From Paralichthys olivaceus (lineage: Eukaryota > Chordata > Actinopteri > Pleuronectiformes > Paralichthyidae): DNA of 64,000 nucleotides. Below, piece by piece: positions 53,782-64,000 of the stretch. Both the position numbers and the translations under genes were made by a program. The stretch is from positions 15,942,001 through 16,006,000 of the forward strand of contig NC_091100.1 of assembly GCF_024713975.1 (NCBI RefSeq), in the 5' to 3' direction. The notes below the pieces were generated by a model. The model saw nothing but the letters and a program-made list of their open reading frames with translations, made no database searches and was not told where the DNA came from. Numbering within the stretch: position 1 is the first letter of the stretch; each line of letters begins with the position of its first letter.

Positions 53782-56700
53782 CTAGAATCTTGCATATTTA
53801 GAGCTGTATGATGATGTGTAACCAGAATCTTTGGAGGAGGCCGGCAGCATTGGTAAGCCGTACAGTGGGTCCTTCCTACAGCGATCCAGAGCTTGTTTGT
53901 AGTTGATCTTCTCGTTTGTGATTGGATCGACAATATCTTTGATGTAGTACGTCTCGGCCTGCAGCTCCCTCATCATTGTGCTGTCGATCATTTTGGACCC
54001 AATGGCATCCATGATGCTTACTCTGTGGCCAGTGCTGGGATTGACCAGCCCTCCTGTCAAGTGCTGTGCCTCCATGTAGCGAATGCCGGTGTCCTTCGGC
54101 ATCCAGCCTTTCTGAACAGCCTCTCCCACAGACAAACACTCTCTGGTAACAGGGTCTTCAACACCAGCGAAAGCCTTTTGGGCATTGAGTAGCCTTTGGA
54201 GTTGACTGTCCTCGATGAGGCCTTTGGTGGCTGCCTTGTGAACTGGGTATCTCTCTTTGTTATTGATGTCAATAATGCCGCCTGTTGCTGCCTGAGCCTC
54301 TAGAAGCCTTTGGGCAGTGGTGGGGTCAATCAGTTTACGCAGGGTGGCACTGCGTATTGTATAGCAGGTGTCAGTGTTTGTATCAATTATTCCAGCAACT
54401 GGGTTGATTCCGTTAGTAGTGGAGGGGGCTGAGTTAACTTTTGTGGTGGTCTTTGGAGTAACAGAGTTAAACTGGAGTTCCTTCTTATTGTCACCTGCGA
54501 CTAGCAAGGCAAACTCTGAGATGGGAATATTGCCCTTTTTGTACTGTTGTAGATCATACTCTTTCAGCCTGCCTTCCTTCAGGGCATTTTTGATTGAGTA
54601 CTGCTTGCCACTCTTGCGATCCTGCAGCACAGAGGTCTCCCCATCAGGTCCTAGGGAGGTAATCTCTTCCCAGTCACACTCCAGCTCCTGCAGATGAATG
54701 TATTGTTTACGATCAATCAGGCCCTGCAGGTAGGCATCATAAGGAGACATGTCTTTGCCTGTTTCTGGATCTAAAATTGTGATTTTGGTGGAGACATTGG
54801 TCTCTTTGGTCCTTGTCTCTGTCTGGTCCTCTCGCTGGAGTTTTAGCAGAAGATCTCTGATGGTGCTGTCTCGAAGATGGATCTTGTCTTTTTCATCCAG
54901 GATCTCCCTTTCCAGATGCTGTACGTCAGATCCCATCTTAAGGCTCTTCTGCCTGCTCGTCTGGGTTCTCTCAGTCATTAGTCTGGACTGCTGCTTGTAA
55001 GACAGGCTCATGTCATGTTTCTTGGTCTCGAGTGTCCTGAGCTCCCGTGTGAGATTGTCCCTCTCCCTGTCTAGGGCATCTCTGTTCAAAACCAGGGTAT
55101 TCTCCTCTCTTGAAGTACTCGACTTGCTGCTCGTCAGAAGGTTGATTTTATCACTGGCACGTCTAATTTCATCCTCCAGGTCCTGTCTGGCAAATTTATG
55201 CTGAGTCACCTGTTCCCTCAAGCGATCCCTTTCACTTTCAACTGCCTGATCTTTTTCAACACGGACAACCTCTTTATACACCGTCTTTTCAACAGACTTT
55301 TCCCTCTGCAGGACCTCAAGCCTTACGGTGATGTTGCGTATCTCTCTCTGGAGACGTAGGATATCACTGGTTTCTCTGTCCATATCTGCCCGAACATTAT
55401 TTGTCAACCTCTCAAGTTTCGGGTCTCTCTCAACCTTCAGTACTTCCTCAACAATTATACTTTCCTCAACAGGAGGTGGGGCATTTTCCAGCTGTGTAAT
55501 ACGCAGTCGGATCTCTCGAAGTTCAGACTCAGCTCCAATCCTCTTCTGGCGCTCATCACTCTCTCTGAGGAGCCTCTCTTTGTCTTCCACCTTTGTTCTA
55601 AGCTGCTGCAGCTCCAGATCTATCTGACGCCGGCTCATTACTTCTTCATCCAGGCTCCTGCTTAGCCGCTCGTGCTCAACTATCTGCCTTTGGTCCTTCT
55701 GTAAGCGCAACACTTCCTGCACAACCACTTTCTCCTCAGGTTTCTGTCTCTCCAACAGAATGTATTTGTTTTGCAGGTCAAACAACATCTCCTCAGTGTT
55801 GCGCCGCCGCTGTGCCTCATCCCGCAAGTCTCTTCTCAAGCGGTCTGCCTCTTTCTCCAACAGTGGATCAGGTTCATACTTGATGACTTCTCTAGTGAGA
55901 AGTTTGGTTTCTATCTTGGACTTTTCAGCTTTCCATTCATCCCGGTCTTTCCTGAGTCGTCTCACCTGGTCCTCGAGGGTGTTGTAAGTGGTGTGTAAAT
56001 GGTTCACCTGATCATTTAGCCTCTGAATCTCTCTCTCATTTTCGGGGCTTCTCTCCTCCTTAACCACCTCTTGGAGAACTTCCTTAAGCTCTGTCTTTGG
56101 TGGTTGAGAATGAAGAATATTCAGCTCAGATTTGACCTGGGTGAGATCCCTGTCTATATCAGAGCGCAGCTTGTTGCACTCTTGTATGTCTTTCCTTAGT
56201 CGCATTATCTCCACCTCTGTGTTGGGGTCTATCCGGTAGATCTCATTCACAATTTCCTTTATCTCAATTTTTGGTTTCCAGTCTTGAACTTCTCTGTAGC
56301 GGCTGTGGAGGGTCATCACCTCTCTGGACAAAGTGTCGTTTGTAACCCTCTCTTCCTCCAGGCTTGTTCGCATCTTCTGAGATTCAGTGATGAGGTCTGG
56401 ATCTTGTTCAATCTTTTTTATTTCCTTAGTGATGATTTTAGGCTGAATATTAGGAATTAGTCTTTCAAGCGCATTAATCTGACTCCTTGTTTGGAAGATG
56501 TCATCATTGAGGAGCTTCATCGTCTTGTTTTCATCAGAAATTTCCAACTCAATGGATCGCACTGCTCTTATCATCTCTGGGTCCTTTTCTACTTTCACCA
56601 CCTCCTTCTTTACCACCCTCTCTTTGATTGGTGGTTGCTTCTGCTGGAGAATGGTGACCTCTGTTTTCATCTGAATCTGCTCCCCGTCTCGCACTCGAAT

Positions 56701-59700
56701 TTCATCTCTCAACCTGCCTATTTCATCTCTCAGCTTACTGGCCTCTACGTCTAGCTGGGGATCTTTCTCAAACTCTGTCACCTCTTTGGTCACCAGTTTG
56801 GGTGGGGTGTTCTTGAGGGTTTCTTCTAGGATGGTGATTTTCTTGTTAAACACCTCAACCTCAGTATGGGTGGTTCTACATCTCAGGGACTCTTCATGCA
56901 GTGTTCTCTGCAAATCGATCAAATCAGTTTCCAGTTTTGGGTCACGGTAATATTGCAGCACCTCTTTCTCCTCAATGCGTTCCACTCCTCTGCGACTCTT
57001 CAGCGACATCATCCTGTCTTTATAGGTTCTCAGGTCTGCCTCAGCATGAGTTGTCCTGTCCCTCTCCTCCTGCAGCTCTTTCATCAAACCATCTAACTCA
57101 AAAGCACTCCTCTGCTGGCTTTCAAGCTGTACTTGTTGCTGTGCCACCACTTGAATTTTCTCCTCATTCTGCAACAGAAGAACGTTAATGAATGTGATTT
57201 GTTTGGTGATGTAGTTTGGTTTTAATTAGTAGTGGTACCCATGAAAGATACAAAAACATTGGTAAAATTAAGGGAATTCGTTCATGCCCCATTCTCTTAC
57301 TTGTAAAAGTAGATTCTTAGCCAAGCCCATCTGTTTTTGGGACTGGGTGTTTTCAGCTGTTGCTTTAGTATAACGGTTCATCAGATCCTTTTCCTGTAAC
57401 AAAACACAGTTTAAGCAAACCATCAGCCACTTATACCAATCAAAGTCAAGTGTTTAGAATATGATAAAATCTTTAAAGTTTTAATCTTACCTCTTTCTGG
57501 ACACCATCAGCCAGTGTGAGCATTTTGGGTTTCTTTGGAATACTGGCACCAGCATCCTCAAGTGTACTGTTGTATTTATCAACATTGGAATCGTACTCCT
57601 GTAAAGAAATGATAAGAATTAGGCCCGTCTTCATGCCTCATTTATTCAATTTTCCAAGCGCACTTGTTGAACTGAAGAAATCCAATTGTTTCTCTCTGAT
57701 GGTGACATTAAGGATTCTTTGTTTTCTTTTTCAAGCACTTAAAACCCTCCTCTCTTTTATATAATACATTTACTAATTTTAATTTAATTAGGATCCATTT
57801 GATTCTTACATTGAGTAGATTCTGCAGGTCCAGAGACAGGTCAGCCACCCTGTCCATGTCATCTCCCTTCCTCTTCAGGTCTTCCATTGCCCTCTGCAAT
57901 GACATTTTTAACATTAGTTTATTACTGTGAGTAAATTAGATTAAGTACCATTCACTACTTCTGTATGGTCAGGAGATGCTCTCACCTCTTGGGAGCTCTG
58001 CTTAGCAGCGATCTGGGACAGATCATCATTGTAATTTATCTGGTTTGTCGGCTGGTTGTTCAGGAAGGAGTTGAGGGATTTGCATGTGCTCTGGAACTCT
58101 TGATTCTTGGTCCCAGCTTCCTGTAAGATGCTTCCTCTGAAAGGATTGATCAAGATGATTATCATCATGATGGTTTTAAAATTCTAATGACTGGCTCTGG
58201 TTCATTCTGGGCCTATTTATATCTGATTAATTATCTATCTGATTATCTAATTTAACCACATCACTTTACAAAAAACAAATTATATCTGCTATCTTTGTGT
58301 GCTGTTTGTATATAATTTGAATATTATCACAAATGCCAGTTTCTGTCAAATAAGGATCTAATTACTTTTAAACAAACATTAAAATCATCTCAAATGTGTT
58401 TGATTCCAGGTAGAGTCCTTTTAGTGATACACGTGTAAGCAAAACCCACTGTACTCTGACTTTCAACTTAAACTGAAGTGACTCGACTCAGTTGTTTGCA
58501 GTCTGATTCCCACCTCTCGTTCAGCTGGTTGGCAACGTTTCCGTAGCGGGTCTGCAGCTGCTTGACTTCCCTTCTCTGGCGCTGGATGTCAGGGCAGTAC
58601 TCCTGGTAGCCTTGCTGCAGAGAGCTGCACAGCTGCTCCGTGGTCTCCAGATCCTGACTCAGCTTCTTCATGTCGTCCTGAGCTGCTGCCACAGACTTAC
58701 GCTGGTACTGAATACAACACAGGAGATGGAGATGTGCAATTTAAAATACACAAACTCTAAAGTGAGTAAGAAAATCACTTTTGGGCAATTTTAAACAAAC
58801 GTTTCCTCACCTGGATGTTGTCAGCATGGGCTTGAATTGCATTTGGCACATCAGGGATTGGTCCGTCTTCACTCAGGTTCTTCTCAAACCCAGAGACAAG
58901 ACCATCCACCTTATTAATCTGTCTCTCCAGGTTGAGAGATGCATTTGCTCTGAAAAAGAGGGATAAATGTTGAAGTAAGCGCACTGCCATTTTTTTGTTA
59001 AGTAGCAGTGTTTGGCAAAGACCTACATCTATAATGCTTTTTATATGTAACTTATCACAATATTTGAGGTATTAAAGTAGACAAAACCCTCCACCATTCA
59101 CATGCATGTATGCAACTTCTAAAACAAAATATCTGTTTACTTCTTGCTGTAGAGGTCAGCGAGTGCAGCGATGCTGTCATGCTTGTTGTTGGCAGCGGTC
59201 AGTTTGAGCGGCAGTCCAGAGGAGGTGCCCCCGGGGTCTTTGGACAGCAGAGGCTGCAGGTCGGCCTGTGCCGCCAGCTTCTGCTGCTCCAGAGACTTCA
59301 GGGCCTTGGCAGCTTGCTGTGAGGAACGAAGGTAGAGTCTTTAGATATTATGTAATAGGATATGATATGATGCGATACATGATACTTTATCAATCCCTAA
59401 AGGGGGAAACTGAATGCATCAAGTCTGTCACCAAAGGAGCTCCTCAGTGAAGCAGCAATATAGTACATTGGATCGTCCTCATGTTGCACATCACTCCTGA
59501 TCTTCATCCCTGTTTCCTCTGTGATCACCTCTAGCGAATTCAGGGGTCAAATCAATAATGGATCCTGCCTTCTTTATTAGTTTATTGATCTTGTTTCTGT
59601 CCTCTGAGTTCAAACTCCACACCCATAAATATGAAAATCAGGCTGTTTGGTGGATGCTGTTCAAACTTTTATTAAATTTGTAACCCTACACACATTTAAG

Positions 59701-62700
59701 AGCTGCCAGAGAGAATATCTGCGGGAAACATGCTGGAAAGAACAATCTCAACTCTAATAATTCAATAGGTCTGGTTAAAGTGTCAGTGCTGAGTTTATTC
59801 CTCTCACCTCCTGCTCCCTCAGCCTTTTAGCCAGATCTCCAGCTGGGTTGCTGCGGCTCAGTGGGGCTCGCAGGCGGCTCAGCATGCCCGCCTCAGTGCT
59901 GGCCAGGTCATTGTCCAGATTGTCCAGCTGTTGGGCCAGAGCTCTAGCTTTGGGGTCCATTACACCTGAAGACACTGGGGCTGAATAAAGGAACGGGGAA
60001 GTTGAATCACTGACAGGTGTTATTTGCCTATAAAATGAAATCTGTGCTACTGATGGTGAATGATTATCAATTTTTTGAAAAACAAAAATCAAGGATTCAA
60101 TATGACAAAAGTATTCGAAGATGTAATTTAGAGAAAGTGACCTGATTTGAGGGACCTGGAGACATCTGCTTTGTGATTCTTCAGTGACGCCGCCAGAGTA
60201 GCTCTTCTCTTTTTGATGTCTCCCAGTTCACCTCCCAAACTGATGAAAGAGAAAGACCGAGGTAGAAAACAGGAACTTATTAATAATATTACAATTATTT
60301 GTTGTGTCATGTGGCAAGAAATACAGTGGTGCATTATTTACAGGTCCACTTTGTTGATGGCATCTGGGTCAGGAGGTGGGATCTGGAAGCAGACTCCTGG
60401 GAAAGATTTAGTCGCCCCATCAGTAGAGATGACGCTCCAGTTCTCGTCCGAGTTTGATTTCAGGGTGAGCTTTTCTCCTCTTGCCAGAGAATCCTGGATA
60501 ATGATAATTACAACGACAAGTAAAACACATGTCAGACAGTTTAGATGGCTTATGGATACTTAACAGACACTTTTATTTGTGTCTGACAAAGCTTCAGAGC
60601 TCCACCTTGTCTGTCTCCCAGTCACACAGAGACTCCACTGTGATGGGTCTGTTAGAGGTGATGCGTCGTAGCTTCAGAGGAGCGATGGTGGTGCTGCGTC
60701 TCCTCAGGTCGGCCAGCAGCTGCTCAGAGTTCTGCACGGCCTTCTCCTCGCTCTGGGCGGAAACACGGAAAAACATACCTCAGGAACACGCATCTCATGG
60801 TCGTCAAAATCATCCTCTCATATGTTTTCCTTGATTAAGGTTTTCTCCACAAGAGGTCAGACATTCAGTTTCCAAATATACTATATAAGGAATATATTTC
60901 TGTTTCCCCTGGTTTTCAAAATAAAATAAATCCACAGCCCAGGTGAATTTTTCATCTTTTATAATGTTAATTTTAACTTTTTTATTTGGGCAGAAAAAAT
61001 TACAAATAATGACACATTATGTATAAACAATTAAAATGAAATAAACAACAGCCTTTCGAACAAATTAAGAATCAAAAATAATTATAACAATAATGTTATA
61101 GTACCTTAAAAGGTCATTATAATACATAAATAGACCCACATTCAAATCCTCCAGTGTATTTTTCCTCAGCTCCATATCAAAAAACTAATAAACAACTTTT
61201 CTCCCCCCTTCTTAATTCTTGTTTCATTTTTTTGTTTCATTTTTTTCTTCTTAACCTTTAACTATGTGACGTTTAAATTGTCCTGTCAACACTCTTCCAT
61301 CTTTATTTTATTACTTGTATTCTCCTTCACCCCCCCAGCCCAACCCCCAGCCTTCCTTTTCTTTTTTTCTCTACCCTCCACTTGTTCAATCTTTAAACCA
61401 AGTCAGCTCTCAGGACTTCAGTGTTTCTCCTGTACCTCGAGCTGCAGCAGCGACTCCGAGGTGCTCTTCTTGCTGATGGACTTTGGGTCCAGATTGTTGT
61501 TGAGTTTGGTCAGTGTCTCTGACAGTTGCTCCGTGTCCAATTGGTACTAGAAAAGAGCACAAAAATATTTTTTCTAAAGCTTCTGTGGTCTCGTAACAAA
61601 CTTACTGAGTAACACTGAGTTTTATATTTACCTTTTTGTAGTCCTCTACATTGTCCAGATGTGTCTCTTGACAGATGCAGAGATTGAGGAATTTCTGCCA
61701 CTCGTTTCGCACTTTATCTCTCTGCGCCTGGAAATGTGATGTTTATAGTTAAAGTCAACCTGGATTTAAGAAGCATTCAAAAAACGACCTTAAACTGTCA
61801 AAACAAAAACTTGCCTTACACTCGTTTTTAAATGAAGTGAAGAAAGAATATATTGTGGCTTTGTAAACTTATCAAAGTTTTGCTTTAAATATTTTTTTAA
61901 TTTATTTTTATTTTTTAAGTTGTCCTCAATTCTTAATAGCGGTCAGGGGAATTAAAAACGAGATGTACAGGGCAATTCTGCAGTTTTTTTTATAAAGACT
62001 GGGTTCTGCTGATCCTTTCTGCAGGGGTTTATGTCCACATGCTAAACCACCTCTAATGTGATATCCTAAATGTGAGTGTTTCAGTTGAAATTTCTAGAAA
62101 ATCTGGCTCTGCACTGTTTGCACATTTGAGCGGCAGTGGCTCAGGAAGTCGAGCGGGTTGTACAGTAATCAGAAGGTCAGACCCTATATTGCCCCTGACG
62201 GCTGTGCTGGCAGTGTGTGTGAGAACGATGTGAATGGCATGTACCTGTATTGTGGCACTGGCAGGGTGCTTCAGTTCCACCAGTCTGTCGCCTTCATCCT
62301 GGACTTTGTTCACTTCGCCCTCGTGGGACAGCAGATTGTTGTTCTTGAAGTTCTGATTAAGATCGAATCAAAGAGCCGTTATTTTTTACAGTGTGTTTCC
62401 TTATCCCAGTACAGACCACCTTATTACATACTGGATGATTTAAAAAGGCAAAACCATTTCATTATACAGTTTTGAACTTTTTCTTTCACTGCTCAGTCCT
62501 GACCTCGTACTGCCTGCGGATGTCAGGTGGGTCCACCATGCGGTCGCTCCAGTCCTGCTTTTTAATCTTATCCTGCTCTTCTGCCAGGAAAGCCAGCTCC
62601 TTGTTGCAGCCCTGCATGTATTCATACAGGCTGTTCAGGTAGTGGCGACGCCACTTGGAGTTGTCCTAGGAAAAATGAATAATAATAACAAATTTAATAA

Positions 62701-64000
62701 TGATAATGGTTCATACGTTTATATAGCGGTTTCTGTGTTCTTCTTCTTTTCTTGTAAGTATTTTAATCTGGACCCTGTGTGTTAAAATGTTGAACTCACC
62801 AGCATGTTGTTGTATTGTTTCTTCAGAATCAAATAGTTCTCCTACAATACAAGATGAGAGCACATGTTACAGGTTGCTGCAAACTGTTTTTCAGAGTGAG
62901 TAATGAAGGATGAAGGCTTCATGGAAACGTCTCAGCTCACCTTGTTGCCAGCGGAACTGACGTTGAGCTGCGAGCTGTACGCCTCGATTTCTTTGTGCAG
63001 GATGTTGTGAGCGGCGACCTGCTTCTCCAAGTCGGCCATTGTGGGGCCGTAGTCCTCCACTTTCAACTGTTTCTGTGAGCACAGACAATCCACACATGAA
63101 CCTTGATGAGGGTAAGTAAGAGGACGGTCTGACAGGAGGAGGCACTCATTCTGCTTTGTGCTGATAACAGGAGAGTGAGGCTGTGAAGCAGCTGATTGAT
63201 TGATGAATATACACAGAATGTTTGCAGGAATTCAGCAGGTATGTACTGAATGTATTGTTGTTACAACAAGGTTAAAGGATACACATGGAGATTTCTATCA
63301 TATTTTCATCTCTCATTGTTCCTGGAGATATAAATCTTTCGAAGCACAGACAATACTCAGTAATTCTATCAAAATAGGTGGGCACTGTGGTTTTTCATCA
63401 ACACAGGAGGAAATAGAGCTTTTGTTGGGAACTATTTTCAATGGTGGTGGATAATTAGAGCTTTGGATACTTGATCGATTCACCTTTTCAGAGCAGACTG
63501 TTGTTCAGTCAGTGTTATTACACTTACTTCCTTCTGGCTGAAAACAGGCCCCCAGTCAATTCTGGGCATCAGCGACACGTCGTCAATCTGTTCGTAGACG
63601 TCTCGGTAAAAGGCACAGTCCTTCAGCCAGCGGTCATGGAGGTGGATGACACTGGAGTCGCCAGAGAAACAAAGAATACTGGTTAATATTCATGAATGAA
63701 TAATAGCGTGAAACTGAGAAATGGTCATAAAAGGTTTTACAATCAGACTTATTATCATAAAAATGTATTTTATCCGGCTCCTGCAACTTTGTTGCAATTT
63801 TTGTTTTTAATCTCAAAGTGTAAAAATATTCAATCTCCACGAAAAGAAACATTTTTAAATAAACATATTTTTTATTCATTTAGTATTGATCATTTTGATC
63901 CTCAGTATAGTCCCTACAGGTTCCACACTTCCTGTGTGGTGCAGCTCTGTGCTGTGGTGAATACTCACTCGCTCTCTATCTCTTTGGCATGCGGGTGTTT
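53782..64000 (-). CDS. evpl: Envoplakin (N-terminus beyond the window)
   Basis: Plakin cytolinker that pairs with periplakin, joining desmosomes, keratin filaments and the cornified envelope in surface epithelia. Exons: 64000-63969 (cut), 63651-63528, 63072-62941, 62841-62800, 62665-62504, 62352-62245, 61727-61632, 61546-61436, 60752-60606, 60493-60342, 60239-60142, 59980-59808, 59316-59141, 58949-58811, 58707-58514, 58136-57986, 57893-57810, 57598-57491, 57393-57301, 57168-53782. About 1902 aa are visible (human 2033). The N-terminal part is a spectrin-like plakin domain with an embedded SH3 (GEKLTLKSNSDENWS to FPGVCFQIPPPDP, exons 60752-60342). The huge last exon encodes the coiled-coil rod, the linker (CDWEEITSLGPDGE to ISEFALLVAG) and one plakin repeat domain (53785-54366; LLNAQKAFAGVEDPVT, GEAVQKGWMP). 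A single plakin repeat domain points to envoplakin: periplakin lacks one and desmoplakin has three. Fish have duplicates (evpla/evplb); I cannot say which. Confidence 0.95.
55246..56967 (-). repeat. evpl: Protein-level repeat in the envoplakin rod, about 60-residue register
   Basis: Ten occurrences of a K-E-(V/I)-x(2)-(V/Y/I)-E-x-D-P-like motif (for example TKEVTEFEKDP, KKEVVKVEKDP, TKEIKKIEQDP, TREVIKYEPDP, VEEVLKVERDP). The D-P positions are spaced 60, 60, 60, 58, 60, 60, 58, 90 and 58 residues apart by my count. Each is preceded by a short proline-containing break (PPK, QPPIK, PNIQPK, APPPVE) and followed by heptad-rich coiled coil. Confidence 0.85.
59385..59645 (-). mobile_element. Non-LTR retroposon 3' fragment (Rex1-like) in an evpl intron
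   Basis: Read on the minus strand it ends with 'ccctttagggattgataaag', a typical fish LINE tail, preceded by 'gttcaatgtactatattgctg'-like and 'agaacaagatcaataaact' segments. No complete reading frame. The class assignment is from the tail style and is tentative. Confidence 0.5.
62130..62244 (+). mobile_element. tRNA-SINE fragment abutting an evpl splice donor
   Basis: The head 'gcagtggctcaggaagtcga' carries an A-box-like TGGCTCAGGAAG (62137-62148), then 'cagtaatcagaaggtcag', then 'cccctgacggctgtgctggc' and 'agtgtgtgtgagaacgatgt'. This is the layout of fish tRNA-SINEs. It runs right up to the minus-strand donor GT at 62243-62244 of the evpl exon 62245-62352. Confidence 0.6.

Noticed and set aside
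57168-57174. A start codon at the head of the long envoplakin frame
   Set aside because: The frame opens at TTG inside a TTGCAG splice acceptor. It is an internal exon boundary, not a translation start.

Overview
The window is vertebrate nuclear DNA from a ray-finned (teleost) fish, probably a percomorph. Evidence: five split genes with canonical GT/AG introns, encoded proteins closest to the fish forms I know, and many short transposon relics of kinds common in percomorph genomes (TTAA-flanked MITEs, tRNA-SINEs, LINE 3' tails, a dead Tc1 copy). Nothing bacterial or viral-like was seen. The species assignment is inference.

Layout, left to right. 1-1394: no gene recognised. 1395-5046: aanat1 (+), melatonin-pathway N-acetyltransferase in three coding exons, with a TATA promoter and a long fold-back repeat in intron 2. 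5047-7300: gene-poor space between two convergent genes. 7301 to about 35100: rhbdf2 (iRhom2, -), 17 coding exons, probably two non-coding 5' exons, a 5.2 kb last intron and a repeat-rich intron 1 of over 10 kb. 35100-38050: repeat-rich intergenic DNA. 38051-49341: acox1 (-), peroxisomal acyl-CoA oxidase 1, with two alternative versions of exon 3 of identical length. 49342-49596: short divergent promoter shared by acox1 and ten1. 49597-52761: ten1 (+), a CST telomere-complex subunit. 53367-64000: evpl (-), envoplakin, cut by the right edge so that its N-terminus is missing.

The five genes do not form a pathway. They are a conserved vertebrate neighbourhood: in human 17q25 AANAT sits beside RHBDF2, and ACOX1, TEN1, CDK3 and EVPL lie nearby. 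Here the two blocks are directly adjacent and no CDK3 is visible between ten1 and evpl.

I rebuilt splice structures by hand. Each complete coding sequence closes in frame: aanat1 202 aa, rhbdf2 836 aa, acox1 661 aa, ten1 132 aa; the visible part of evpl is about 1902 aa. I found no previously undescribed system. The most interesting signals are the acox1 mutually exclusive exons, a roughly 60-residue repeat register in the envoplakin rod, the fold-back element in aanat1, a perfect 17-bp hairpin in rhbdf2, and a SINE abutting an evpl splice donor.
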